Below, one piece after another: positions 43,731-55,500 of a DNA stretch of 64,000 nucleotides. The stretch lies in the NCBI GenBank assembly GCA_025558095.1, contig JAIVFI010000003.1, forward strand, positions 310,001-374,000. Direction: 5' to 3'. Below the pieces are notes generated by a model, which did not search any database, was not told where the DNA came from, and saw only the letters and a program-made list of their open reading frames with translations. Within the stretch, counting starts at the first letter, position 1. Every line of letters begins with the position of its first letter. This DNA is from Hyaloraphidium curvatum (Eukaryota; Monoblepharomycota; Hyaloraphidiomycetes; Hyaloraphidiales; Hyaloraphidiaceae). Both the position numbers and the translations under genes were made by a program.

Positions 43731-45517
43731 ATGGCGCTGGCCCCGGAACGCGTCCGGGCCTATTGTAAGAAGGAGATCCGCATCCTGCGCAAGGAGACGG
43801 CCACCGTCGACCGCCACGCGGCCGGCGATGCGCAGCACGGGGAAAGCGGGACCGGGGCCCCCGCCGACGGCCCGGCCGTGCCGAGGCAGCGGGTTGGCCC
43901 GTTTCCGCGTGCGTTCGCGTCGATGATCGACAGCAATCTCGATGAGCATCACTGTGGGCATTTCGGGTGCCTTTATGGGGTGCGAGCCGCTGACGCGAGG
44001 TGCAGACTCGATGGCCGTCACCCTCCTGGAGTGCACCATGTCCGAGCAATGGTACCCCCAGTGGTGTGTCCCGCCAACCTTATCTTTCTGCATGCAGTCT
44101 TAAGGGCCCCGTTTCAGGTACCTCGTGGGCCCGCTGCTCTACCTCCGACCCTCGGCGGCCAACAACGTCGACTTTGAAACCGTCCTCCTCGCCTTCCTCG
44201 CCGTGCGCAACGTCGCCACGTGTCATCCTCCGCGGACGGTTTTCCGGGATCCCGCAGAGCTTTCTCGCGCCGAGGCCGAGGAGGACGGGTCGCGGGCGTG
44301 CCTCGCCAACACGCTTCGGATCTGGGACATTGTCGACGAGGTCATTTCCATGCTGAGGGAGAAGCCGAACCAGCCGACGCCGGTCAAGCCGAGGGTCAGA
44401 AGGAGGAAGAGGGCGTCGTCGGACAACAGCTCGGACGACGACCTGCCGATACCCAAGCCGCGGGACTACTTTGCCGAGCGGCCGAAGGAGGCGGAGTTGA
44501 CGGACGAGATCCGGAGGGAGCTGGCCCGCTGCATCCTGCAGACTCTCGTCTTCATCCTTCAGCGGGATATCGTGACGCAGGAGGGTGGGATATCATTTTG
44601 CTTCCTACCTCGGCTCCTCGCTGAACATGCATTCAGCCGACGTCCGAGAAACCTTCCTCTACCGCTCCTTCAAGCAAGTCGAAAACATATCTCGTCGCGC
44701 TGGTGCCGCCCTCTCCGAGCTCCTCCGGTTAGGTGCGGGCGACGACGAGTCGCCCCAGACCCTCAAGCTTGCGCTGGAGTTCGTTGGCTTGGTAGGACCT
44801 AGGCTTTACATCACCGACGTAGGCTTACCTTGTTCAGATTGGCCTGGTTTCGGACCTTGCGCCCATCCGCGACTTCCCGGACCTCCTCTCCCGCGAGCTG
44901 ACATCTTGCGATACCGAATTCCTGGAGCTCATCTTTGACGTGGGTTGCACGGCGCCAGGTCAGCTGTGCAGCGGCAGCTCACGCCCCTTCAGATGATGCC
45001 GTCGCCCTCGCTGCGCCTCCGCATCACGCGTGATATCGTCCTTTCGGAATTCTCCCTCCCCCGCAGCCCGGACATGCTATGCCCAGCCTCGGACTTTGTC
45101 CGCACCTTCCTCCTCGCCTCCCCCACCAAGAAGCGCCTGCGGGACGGCGCGCAGTGGCGCCGCCTGGCGCGGCTTCTCTCGGACATGGCCCGCGGGATCA
45201 TGGTGCTCTACGGCCCCGAACCGCCCGAGGACGCGGTGCGGGCGATGCGGGACGAGCTGCCGCGGGCGGCGGCGGCGATGCGGCGGCGGATGGAGGCGGA
45301 GGCGGACACGGGCAAGGCGAGGAGGTCGCTGCGGAGGCCGGCGAGCGACACCAGCGGGACCGAGGCCGAGGACGCCGAGGCGGAGGCGTACGTCGATTTC
45401 CTGGGGGGTATGTGGCAGGTGCTCATGGAACCGTGGGAGAGCGACGAGGGTGAGGACGGTGAGCAGGGACGGGAGCCGAGGGAGGAGATGCATGTGCAGG
45501 GTGAAGAAGAGGTCTAA
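43731..45517 (+). CDS. Unrecognised multi-exon, mostly helical protein
   Basis: I cannot assign a family. The start MALAPERVRAYCKKEIRILR is followed by one or more introns before 44113. There a TTTCAG acceptor opens a long exon, RYLVGPLLYLRPSAANNVDF. This continues through a Lys/Arg/Ser patch (RRRKRASSDNSSDDD) and a helix-rich section (IRRELARCILQTLVFILQR) to about 44585. Further exons read YLGSSLNMHSADVRETFLYR, then VSDLAPIRDFPDLLSREL. A last exon ends with an acidic tail at 45517 (SDEGEDGEQGREPREE). Exon joins are only partly certain, and two adjacent genes are possible. The composition suggests an ARM/HEAT-like cytosolic or nuclear scaffold. Confidence 0.5.
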
Positions 45518-45737
45518 TGCACACACGGTTGAAGAAGAGACTGAGGCGTCATCTGATGCCACTGCGGCCCATGGGGCGCGCAATAAGATCCGCTGGAGGT
45601 CTGAAGGACCGGGTATCGCATGTCCTGATGCTGCGTTGCTCGGCACGAATGCCGCTCGCACGCCGTCAAAACTGGTAGCCGGGGTATCGCAAGTCCGCAA
45701 GATTGCTGTCCACCAAGAAGCCGTCGGGTGCAGGCCA

Positions 45738-47258
45738 TCACTGCCCACCCCAGCGCTCCCGCTCCACCCTCTCGAGCTCGCTCCAGCTGTACGCCGTGAA
45801 CAGCTCCCACCCGCCCTCCTTCCCCTTGTCCTCGCCGCCGCTCGCGGCCTCCACCAGCCTCGCGAGGCCGCGGGAGCACCGGTGCACGGTGCCAAGGATC
45901 AGGTCCTGGTTCTGGAGGAGCTCCGCAGGGGGCGTGAGGGGCGAATCGGGCGCCGGGTTGGCGCTCGATGGGGGTAGAGGGACCAGGGCCGTCAGCGTAG
46001 GCGAGGTTCGGGGAAAGTCCGGGACAATGTCGGGGTGTGCCGAGGATGGGGAAGGCGGGGCGTCCACGGGGTATCGAATGCTGATCATGGCCGGTTCGGG
46101 GACTTGATCCACAGAAGTCAGAATTGACGGAAGACCGTGAACCAAAGGCGGAACCTACAGGTGCCGGGGAACCGGAAATCGAACCATCGAGACAGGGGTA
46201 CGTGCTGCCGCGCGACCTCGCCGAGCCATGCTACCAATGACGCGCTGTCGGGCTGTCCGAGAATCAGCCGGGGAGCGCACCCACGCGCTCCAATCGTCCT
46301 ACCATGACGACGGAGCACAAGTCGCGACCGTGCTGTGGCATGCAGTGCCAGAGCTAGAAGAGGCGGGTAAGCAATCAATGGACACGCACAGCGCATCCTC
46401 GCACCTTTTCGAGTACCTGGTCGGCCCGCCCCATGCACTGCAACCCCACAAATCCCTCGGCCTCCCACGCCTTGCCGGCCTCGAGCATCTGCCTCCGTAT
46501 CCCGTCGCGCATCTCCGCGTCCTGCAGCATGTGTATGACGCCCAGCGGGTCGCCGGTGGGAAGGAACGGCACGCGGGGCAGGCTGCGCTTCAGGGTCTGC
46601 AGGAAGTTGGGCAGCTGCGGCCCTGGCACGGGGCCCGCGGGCGCCGACGCCGGCCCAGGGGCAAGCTTGGCGGGGGAACCGGGGCCGCCGGGGATCAGCA
46701 GGCGAGGCACGTCGCGCGAGGGCGGGCGCTTCGCGGGGGAGGGGCCGTCCACGAGGGTCTGCTGGCTGAGCGACGGCTGCGGGCGGCGGAATGCCGGCTG
46801 CAGCGGCGGCAGGGCGGCGGGGCGCTGCGGCATCAGGAGAGGCGGGTACGAGGGCCGCTTCGGCGGCGGAGGGCGGCGGCGGCGCTTTTTCGCCGGGCGC
46901 TTTGGGCACGGCGGTGCATAGTAGGGCGGTCGGAGGCGTTTTATCCGGAATTTATCGGGGATTCGGGGTCGGGGTCGGGGTCGGCGAGTCAGTCGGCGCC
47001 TGTCAAGCGGGTCGCCGGGGTGCCCACCGCGGCCTTCGCGCGCCTGCCGCCGTTGTCGTTCCCCCAGTCGGAGCCCGAGTCGTCGCTGCCGCTGCCGCCG
47101 TCGGAGTCGTCGGCCGGCGGATCGCTGAGCAGCGCCGGCGGCTCGGGCGCGGGCGGCGGCGGCGGCAGCGCGCCCCACATCGGGTCGGCCCGCGTCGGCG
47201 CCGCGTCGGACGGCGACAGCACCGGCGCGAAGCCCGGCGCGCCGCCGTGGAACGCCAT
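45738..47258 (-). CDS. Proline-rich protein, unrecognised, exon structure uncertain
   Basis: From an ATG at 47258 the minus strand encodes MAFHGGAPGFAPVLSPSDAA, then Pro- and Asp/Ser-rich sequence. A frame change near 46930-47030, probably an intron of about 100 nt, leads to a basic stretch (AKKRRRRPPPPKRP) and Pro-rich spacers. A more conserved-looking helical part follows (LGVIHMLQDAEMRDGIRRQM, then FVGLQCMGRADQVLEK). A further intron could join this to the frame ending at 45738 (DLILGTVHRCSRGLARLVEA, then FTAYSWSELERVERERWG). Both joins are inferred. No family is recognised. Confidence 0.4.
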
Positions 47259-47608
47259 GGGGAGCCCTGGGAGGGAGATGGCTCGTCCGAATTCGAGTTG
47301 ACAGTTGGGCCTTCGTCCCCAGCCGTCGGTCACGCGCCCGCCCTTGCGCACCGTCCCAGGTCCCAACTCTATGGAAGGCGCTCCGTACGATCCCTCGGAT
47401 GATCCGATGCCGCCGTCCAAGCACCGCCATTTGGTGGATCAATTCGAAACTGGTGTTGGCGGAAATCGCCCCTATGATACGTGCGGACCAGCGGTGCAAT
47501 GTTCCCCACGTCGACGGTTGAGCCTAACGTACGGCCAATGTGGCGATCCGACGGACGGTAGCTGTGCAAGTGGCCAGGCAGCATCTTCCACTCATCGAGT
47601 GCCATGGA

Positions 47609-48973
47609 TCACACATGAAGATGCATATACTTGCGGCAAGCGACCCGTCCCGTCTTTGGACCACTCGACGACCTGTTCCTCTCCGCCAGGCTCTCACAGC
47701 TTGTCGTAGCACTGCACGCGACGACGTCAATCCCGCCCGAAGCACCCCGGAAGCCACGCACCTCGGGGCAGTAATGGAGCCCGCAGCTTGTGCAACCCCT
47801 GTGCGGTCCCGCAGGGAAGCTCTTTAGGCAGCCGCTGCAGTCGTAGGCCACCCGCCGCGCGTTGAGCGGGTGCCCCTGCGCGTCGAAGGGGCCGTGGCGC
47901 GTGCGCGCGGGTTTGGAGGGGGAGGGATCGCGCTTGGCTGGGGAGGGGTCTGGCTTGGCGGGGGAGGGGTCACGCTTGGTGGGTTTGGGCGGGGGATCGG
48001 CGGGAGCGGGGGATGCGGAGCGGGAGCTCGACGCCGGGGAGGTAGACGGCGAGGTAGACAGGGACCTTGACGAGCCCGGGGTTTTCGTCGCAGACGCAGG
48101 GGAGAGGAAAGGATTGACGATTCCGCCAACGAGAGGCCCCGTCGTCGGCGCCGCCGCAGCCTTGCCCGGCGCCTTCACCGGTGTCGCGGCACGGCCGCTC
48201 GGAGCCGGGTGTGCTGCCCCCGCGTGGTCTGTTTTGGATCCACCAGTGTTCGCTGCCGGCAGATCGGCCCGCTGGTGCTTGGCGGGCGTGGGCGCCGGGG
48301 CGGCCCCTGCCGGCAGCACTAGCTGGAGCAGCTCCGGAACATGTGCTGGCAGCTTATCCAGGTCCCTTTGGTCCCGCAAAACGGCGTTGAATGCGGCCGT
48401 CAGGACAAAGTCGTCGTCGTCCCGGTAAACAGACGTAACCACGCGGCCGTCGCGAGTCTTGCCCGTCACCCGCACCTCATAACTGGATTTGTTGTCGTGC
48501 CACGCAATGGCCAGCTCCTGCAGATGCCGGTACGGCGACAAAACGGTCCGTTCGGTAGGGTAGATGTCCCCGGCGAACGTCTTCCGCCTGCTGTTTACCA
48601 ACGTCACCACGTCGACGGAAAGCTGGGCGAAACCGTTCCGCCCGCGGGCCTTGTTGCAGTCCCCGCACGTCGGCGTAATCCCAAAGATCTCCTCGCCGTC
48701 CTCCGTTTCCGCCAGCACGTGCGCGCCGACCGAGGGCGTCCCCCCGCAGGGCATGCCGCCGCGCTCGCCGGGGCAGCCTGCGGGCACGCTCCCTCCGGCG
48801 TTCCTAAAGTACTCGAGCCAGCCGCCGACGACGCGGTGGCTCGAAGTGTCCTTCCCGTGGCGAATGGATTTGCAGAGCACGCGCCGGGGCTGCTTCGAAA
48901 TGTGGGCGGAACCGAGCGCCGACGCCAGGTCCTCCACCCCGTCGCCGGTCTCTTCGCCGGCGCGGCGCGGCAT
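47609..48973 (-). CDS. HNH-nuclease-like protein with C-terminal zinc cluster (454 aa)
   Basis: Single-exon gene. Residues 67-107 carry an HNH-like signature. Two cysteines (C67, C76) are followed by SVGAHV (H85) and, 15 residues on, ITPTCGDCN (C103, C106, N107). This fits the GAHV...PxCxxCN form known mainly from bacterial HNH domains. A region near 150-200 contains YEVRVTGKTRDGRVVTSVYR. A low-complexity Ser/Pro/Ala linker with repeats DPSPAKPDPSPAKRDPSPSK follows. The C-terminus has a CxxC...CxxC...C zinc pattern (DCSGCLKSF, GCTSCGLHYC). Nuclease activity is an inference; the function could be DNA or RNA binding only. Confidence 0.6.
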   Translation of the reverse strand: MPRRAGEETGDGVEDLASALGSAHISKQPRRVLCKSIRHGKDTSSHRVVGGWLEYFRNAGGSVPAGCPGERGGMPCGGTPSVGAHVLAETEDGEEIFGITPTCGDCNKARGRNGFAQLSVDVVTLVNSRRKTFAGDIYPTERTVLSPYRHLQELAIAWHDNKSSYEVRVTGKTRDGRVVTSVYRDDDDFVLTAAFNAVLRDQRDLDKLPAHVPELLQLVLPAGAAPAPTPAKHQRADLPAANTGGSKTDHAGAAHPAPSGRAATPVKAPGKAAAAPTTGPLVGGIVNPFLSPASATKTPGSSRSLSTSPSTSPASSSRSASPAPADPPPKPTKRDPSPAKPDPSPAKRDPSPSKPARTRHGPFDAQGHPLNARRVAYDCSGCLKSFPAGPHRGCTSCGLHYCPEVRGFRGASGGIDVVACSATTSCESLAERNRSSSGPKTGRVACRKYMHLHV

Positions 48974-50252
48974 TGTGCCGGCGCTCGCGATTCGTTGCGC
49001 TAGGACGCGATTCCAGGCGTTCTGACTGCTCTGACGAATCGGAACTTCGCGCAGTCACAGTTCACTCACTCCATCAATCTCGGTCGATCAGCTGGTCTAG
49101 TCCCCAGGGATCAGGAGGAGGAAAGCACAGATAGCCCGCCGAAACAATGAATGAAACAGCAGAAGACCGTGTTTCGAAGTACAGTGTACTTAGGAAATTC
49201 TAGCGGTAGACTGATCAGGTGATGATCAGGTTGACTCCCAAACACACTCCAACGCAAAGCGTGCTCTGACGGGCGCCGGGTGCCGGCGCGGTCCGTGCGC
49301 ACGTTTTAACATGGAAAGCAACCGAATGGATCAGAGGCCGGGTCGCTTGCCCGGATTTGAAGGCCGAGGGGGGTTGAGGGATCCGCGGTTGCGAGGGGCA
49401 TCTTGTCGACGACCTCCGCTCCCGGCACATCAATCCCACTGAGCTGAACACGAATGCGCGGCATCCAGACGTAAACCGTTTTCATGAGCCGATCCAGGGA
49501 TCAATATTGGGTTCGGTTCGGTGAAATGTTCGGAACACGCTCGCCGGTTCGTTGCCACTCTTCGGCGACGAGTTGCTGCACACAAAATCATTAGGCACGG
49601 TCTCCGGCTTCGTGGAGGGTTTCCTGGAACAGCCTGGTTGCCACAGATCCGCTACACGCCTTCATCTGGCGGCTCCCGCTGAGCACGACTTGGATTCCGC
49701 AAGGAGATAGCTCTTGGAACGACGAAAGACAATCAGTGGGCCACGGAGCGTCAGAATTTGCTCATCCAAGATTGATTGTGAAGCTGCAGAGTCCAGTGGG
49801 CTCCAGATCCTAGGTTGACGAATCCGGAGCGCCACGCCATCGGTCTGGGGAGGCTTCTCGGCCGAGTGGAGCTCCAGAGGCCGGCCGCTCGCCGGCGGAG
49901 CGTGGCAAGATGCCCAGGGGACTCCAGCGCGTCGAAAGATTCGGGAGAAGGCCCAGGAATCCGGTGGGCGCCCCGCCGCTTCCCGGCGCCGCGCCGCCCC
50001 CGGCGGTGCCTGACTGAGGCTCGCAGAGGTCCCGCGACGACCGAACGACCCTCCAGGACCGCGTGCGAGGCCTAGGAGCAGCAGAGGGGCCGCGTAACCT
50101 AACCTAGCGCTCCGCAAGGTACATAAGGCGGCGGCAATTGAAACTGAGAGAATTGCACTCGACACCGCAAACACTGCCCCGGCTCTTCGCGCCGCAGCAC
50201 CCGTGCTTTGCCTCAACGTGTCCTGTGCTCCGAGTTCCAAGCTCGAAACAAC
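48974..50252. other. Long gene-free interval (1.28 kb)
   Basis: It lies between the divergent HNH-like and six-exon orphan genes. I see only short unsupported frames. One, 49662-50693 on the minus strand, is the antisense of the orphan gene's first exons. The AT content rises around 49100-49250, where a short duplicated TGATCAGGTGATGATCAGGT occurs at about 49212. Confidence 0.45.
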
Positions 50253-52176
50253 ATGTTCAAGCAGGCTCTGCGCCGCGCGCAGCGCTTTTTCACCGAGGTG
50301 AGGCCCGGCGCCGGGTGCGCCACTTGTCCCTCTGACGCCGTCCCGCCCTCCCCAGTCGATACCCGAAGCTGCCGAGACGGTCATCGACTCCTTCAAGGCC
50401 ATTTTCGCCGAGGTGGGTGTCGCCGCCGGGGATATGCGAGGGCGAGTGCACCCTTTGTTGACACCTCCCCCCGCCACGTCGCAGATGAGCAACGACTCGC
50501 CCACCCAACACGAGACCGCCGCCGCCATCGCAAGCATTGATACCCCCACGGAGGAGCAGGTAGGGCGCATGAGCCTGCGCTTCTCGCCCGCAGCTGCTGA
50601 CCTGGTGTCACCTGTCACGCAGGCCGCCGTCGTCGCCGCCGTCCAGACCATCGAGCTGCCCAAGGCCGCCGAAGTCTCTGCCATCATACCCATTGCTTCG
50701 ATCGTCGCTCAGGTGCGTCGCTGCCTTGCTTCGATGGAAGCCATCCCTGACATGCGTCTCCACTTCAGCCGTGCACCCAGACCGGCATTGATATCGCCAA
50801 GATCCTCAAGGACAACTCGAACACGCAGACGTCCCCTGCGTTCGAGCCCAAGGACATCAAGGACTCCGTGTCCGACGCGCTCGCGCTGGACGAGGTGGTG
50901 AGTTGCATGCGCAGTCCCTCGACGATGCATTTCCTTACCTTTGCGCTCCTTGCAGATCATCCCGACTCGCCTGCACTCGCTCAAGCACCTGCGCGAGTCG
51001 ATCGAGCTCAGCACCGCGAGCATTGAGACCGACGTCGCCGAGGACGCCCTTTCCAAGTGCGAGACCGACAGCACCTACGGCGCCGTCTCGGAAATCTTCG
51101 ACGACTACGCCCTCGACATCAAGCTCGCCTACGCCATCGAGCCCATCATCTTCACCGAAAAGGACGAGCAGAACGCTTCCGCCGTCGCCTCCATCGTCGA
51201 CCTCTACGTCGAGCCGGTCGAGCAGCCCGCTCCGGAGCTGGCCGCTGCGCACGACATCCAGCCCGCAGCCGAGCCGGAGGTGGACCAGCTGCAGATCGAT
51301 GCATGGGCAACCCTCGGCCTCGACGTCACCAGGGACGCCGACTCCGACTCGGACTCGACGGCCGCGCCTAGTCCTACCTCGACCGCCTCCAGCTGCGGCT
51401 CGGACGATACCGTCAACATCATCGACCAATGCCGCATCAAGTTCCAGATCCTCAAGGCCAAGGTCTTCAAGCCGCGGAAGGCCCGCCCGGCGCTCGCCAA
51501 CCCCAAGAGCCCCGCCGCCCTCGCCATCGCGAACAACCTCCTCGACCTCTTCACGGCCTCCTTCGAGCAAGGCGCCGCCTTCGCCAACTTCGTCGCCGTC
51601 CTTGATTCGACTGAGGAGCTCGGCAGGACCCCGAAGGAGTGCCTCGATGCCCGGGCCCGCCAAGCCCTCGCTTTGCTCAAGACCCTCGGGGGCGTTCGGG
51701 ACTGGCTCGCCTCGACGTCGGGCTACGTGCGCCGCCTCAAGGTCGTGCACGACACCATGGCGGGCATAACGGGCGCGGCCTATGCCTTCCTCGCCACAGT
51801 CGAGCAGTACCAGTCGGAGCTGCGCGGCTTTGCGAGGCAGATGAACGGCGCCACGGGACAGGCCTGCGAGCGGATGGCCGACGCGCTCGAGGGAGTCAAG
51901 ACCGGCCTGAGGACGCTCGTGCGAGGCCTCGTCGTCGTCGCCAAGCAGATCCAAATGGCTTGCCGCACGCGCGCCCTGTCGTACCCCCGGAAGGGCCTCC
52001 GTTTCGAGCACCTCGCCGCGCTCTGCGACGGGGTGGCGGACCTGAGCTGCATCGTCGAAGGCGGCAACCTCGAGGCGGAGCAGGAGCTGTTGAGTTTGGA
52101 GGGCAACATCTTCGACGCCTATGACTTTGCTCCTCGCGCGCTGATCGCCGAACTGGAGGCGCTGGACCGCAAGTAG
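50253..52176 (+). CDS. Six-exon orphan protein with all introns in phase 0 (about 534 aa)
   Basis: No family is recognised. Exons are 50253-50297, 50356-50412, 50485-50559, 50623-50712, 50781-50897 and 50956-52176. Every exon before the last is a multiple of three (15, 19, 25, 30 and 39 codons) and ends exactly at a codon, with good GT and AG signals. The product starts MFKQALRRAQRFFTE-SIPEA and is rich in Ala, Glu and Ile. It has a Ser/Asp/Thr-rich hinge (DADSDSDSTAAPSPTSTASS) and a helical C-terminal half. That half ends in amphipathic segments (FARQMNGATGQACERMADAL onward) that look like a helical bundle. No membrane span or signal peptide is seen. Confidence 0.7.
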
Positions 52177-52520
52177 ATGCGGATGTGTGCCGAACCCGGA
52201 CCGGGCTCGGGCCTATGCAAACAGCACGATACCCGATCGTATCTTCAGAGACAGCTATATGTAAACACACGCACGATACCGCAAAACACCTATACCTCGT
52301 CGTTTGTGAGCGTCCGAGTCCGTGTCCGAGATTAGTGCCGGGCGGGAGTCAGAGGCTCCAAGTTGGTCGGCGAAAGCTAGTGGCTCCAAGGTGTTTGGCG
52401 AAAGTCAGTGAGGCGACGCCTCGAGGACGCGATCGGACAGCTACCTCCGGACGAGGAGAAAGCGCATTGTGGCCCGGCGGATGTACGAATGAAGTAGCTA
52501 AAGCACCGTGTTTCGGGTTT
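52177..52520. other. Gene-free spacer between convergent genes
   Basis: 344 bp between the orphan gene's stop and the stop of the secreted protein gene. A pair of similar half-sites (AGTTGGTCGGCGAAAG and AAGGTGTTTGGCGAAAGTCA, about 52360-52405) forms a short degenerate direct repeat. Otherwise nothing is seen. Confidence 0.4.
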
Positions 52521-55500
52521 TCAGTCTACGCAAGTATTCATCCTCTTGTTGTCCATCTTGGACCACGAGAACCCGATCGGCGGTGCCTTGTAATCGTATC
52601 CTCCCTCGTTCACCCCGTTCCAGTACCGCACGTTGTAGTACGGCGCGTTCCAGTATCCCTGCGCAAACTGCAGCTTCGCCACGTCCGTCTTTTCCGGCCC
52701 GCAGAACCACCGCGTCTCCGAAGACCCGTCGTTGCGCGTCACCGTGCCGTTGCTGCAGCCCGCCGCGGCCATCAGGTTCGGGTTGACCAAGGTGTACGTG
52801 TCGACCTTGTCGCACATCCAGTAGAACGTGCTCAAGAGGCTGACGAAGGAGCTGGGGCAATCGCATTGGGTGCCGCGGAACTCGGGGTAGGTGAGGTACT
52901 GCCCGATGGTCGTCTCGTGCGCGGCGGCAGGGTTGCCGGAGTAAGAGTACGATCCGGAGTGTCCGCGTCCGTCGCCGCAGTAGCTCGGGCAATCGTAGGA
53001 GCCCGAGGGAGAGGCACGGCAGTCGTCGCCGGCTTTGCCGATCCAGTCCGAGATGCGGTCCACCGTGCAGAGCGAGTACCGCGAAGGGATCAGCTCCTTC
53101 ACGTACTGCTGCTTCAGCCCGGCCTTCATCGCCAAGCTGAACTTCGAGATCGAAGTGTAGTCGATGGTGGCGAGATCGTAGGGTGACGCCCTGCTCATCT
53201 CGTAGAGGTAGAACAGCCGCGTGCGGTCCTGGTTGATGGTGTTCAGGATGGTGTTGCGGAAAGCTTTTTGGGTTGCAGAAAGCGACTGCGCAAGGGTCGC
53301 GCTGAGCTGGTCCGCCGCAAGGTAGGCGTCGATGCCGTTCTCAAACACCTGGTAGTAGTCGTTCCCAAAGGAGCCGGCGATGCTCATGATCTCCGATATG
53401 AGGCCCACGACGGCCGACAAGAGGGCCATGAAGGGGAGCGTGAACTCTGCACCCACGATGGCACTCAAGTCGATGGCAATTTCGACGCCCGCCGCGGCTG
53501 CTGCGGAAGTGAGGTAGCTGGCGATGCCAAAGGCGTCCTGGAACCCCAGGACGAGGCTGCTGGCGAGATCGTTCCCGGCCTGGTACTTTTGCACAGCGAC
53601 ATTGTCCGCGCTGGCCACGAGGTCCACGGCCTCCTGGAGCGCCTCCTTGGCGTTCTGGAAGTGCGAGGCGAGCATCTTGTCTTCCGCGGTGAGCCAACTG
53701 TTGGAAGCATCCAGCCAGGTCAGCTCGAGCTCCACGTCGCAAGCTGCACTGCAGTCGAGCTGGTTCCCGAGCACCGCCGTGACGTTGGTCAGCACGCCGC
53801 GGGCGCAGTCGGCGACGAACGGGTGGCACCCTTCGGTGATCCCCGCACACGCTCCCGACCGCAGTTGAAGTTGCGGCGCGGCAGCGGTGCTCCTCGCAGC
53901 CCCCTTGGAGCAGTCGCAGATGGGGGCGAAGGCCGTCCGCCAGGTCTGGATCCAGGACTGGTCCGCCTGCCCGCCGTTCCCGACCGCGGCCCCAAAGTTG
54001 AGCGTGTTGTTGTAGGTTGTCCGCAGGTCCGACGACGATCCGCCCGTGAGGAGACAGCTCGTGTAGGTGTAGGTCTTGAGGGCGTTGGCGTTGCCAGAGT
54101 AGCTCGGGTAGCCGGTCAGGCCGGAATCGCTGCGAAGCGGGGTTCCCGAAGGCACGCCGGTGCTGGGAAGGCCCTTCGGGATGGTGGAGACGGCGGTGAC
54201 GAAGCCGGTCGGTGCCTTGCCGCAGGTCATGTCGCGAAGGTCGGCCCAGCAGGTGCCGCATTCGGCGGCGGCGGAGACCTTGGTGCCCACGGACTTGGTC
54301 CCCGAGCAGGGAAGGGTGCCGATGGCGTTGGCGTCATAGTCGTTCTGGGCCACCGGAAGGCAGAGGCCTGAGGCGAAGTCGCAGGCGGTTCCGGTCCCGC
54401 ACTGGAGGAGGAAGCCGCCGGCAAAGCACTTTTTGCAGGCGCCCAGAGGCACGGCGAGCCCCTGGTTGTCGTAGAAGGGGCCGGGAGGGGGTTGGTCCTT
54501 TTGGATCTTGGCGGTAGCCGACGGAGAGTTTTCGCCTTGCGGGCACGCGAAGCGAGCGAGCCGCAAAGGTGTCGGTTTCTCCACGCATACGTAGAGGACG
54601 GGGTCGCAGGAGAGCCCCGAGGCGCAGGCCGATGTCTTTACTATGCCTGGCGTGGAAATGGTCAGACGATGGGCACACATAAGTCTGCGATCAAGACAAC
54701 GCACCGCTTTCGTCGACAGAGACGCAAGCCTCCCCTTTCCCGGCGTCCCGCCGAACCAGGGAGCCCGACCGCTTGCGCAGGTCATCGCCGCGAGCCGAAG
54801 GAGGCCGACGAGCCGCGGGTTCGCAAGCGAAAGTCGAGTTGCTGTAAGCCCATCCGGCGGGACAGTTCACGTCCTTCTCGGGCTTGGTCTTGAGGTTGCG
54901 CCACGCGGCGATGATCTGGTCGGCACGCGAGCAGTCCCTGTTCATGTGGGCAAACTTGCTGGCCATCTCCGACGCCGCGGGGAGGCACTCTCCGCACACG
55001 AAGATGTGGTCGCAGGGGCACACGATGCCCGCGGTCGCGAGGCCGGAAAAGTCCCGCGTGCAGTTTGCGTTGCTGGAAGGGAGCAGCGAGGCGAGGAGGG
55101 GCACGGCCGGCGCGCCATTGTCGCCAAAGCACTCGGCGCCGCTGACGCAGACGCCGTCCGCGCAGCACCCCGACGAGCACTGGTCCAGGCTCGAGGCCGA
55201 GCACCGCTCGCCGTGGCGCTTGCCGCGGCCGGTCGGGAAGCAGGCGTGGACGGGAGCGCACTTCCCACCAAAACAGCAGCCCGAGTCGCACTGCTGCGGC
55301 GTCGACGCGGTGCACCGCGCGCCGATGTTCGAGTTGCGCGGGCCGGGCCAGCAGACCGCGTGCTCCGCGCACGTGCCGTTGGCGCAGCAGCCGGTGGTGC
55401 ACGCGGCGTACGTCGACTCGGAGCACGATTCCCCGAGCCGTGCGGCCGACGACGCGTCCGCGAGCGCGATGGCCGCGGCCGCGTCGTTGGCGCGGGGGAT

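Noticed and set aside
43731-45517. First reading as Timeless/Tof1
   Set aside because: The N-terminal Timeless signature (LxDLxRYIRRD-like) is not present; the similarity was only general helical and acidic composition.
46150-46270. tRNA-like stretch with a GGTTCGATTTCC box on the minus strand
   Set aside because: The B-box-like sequence is present, but a T-stem and acceptor stem cannot be paired around it, so it is probably chance.
46958-46985. GGGGTC-type short tandem repeat
   Set aside because: Four short units within the probable intron of the proline-rich gene; ordinary simple repeat without further structure.
50935-52011. Minus-strand ORF of 358 codons opposite the six-exon orphan gene
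   Set aside because: Even, acidic composition without features. The plus-strand model has consistent splice signals and phases, so I prefer it, though neither has homologs I know.
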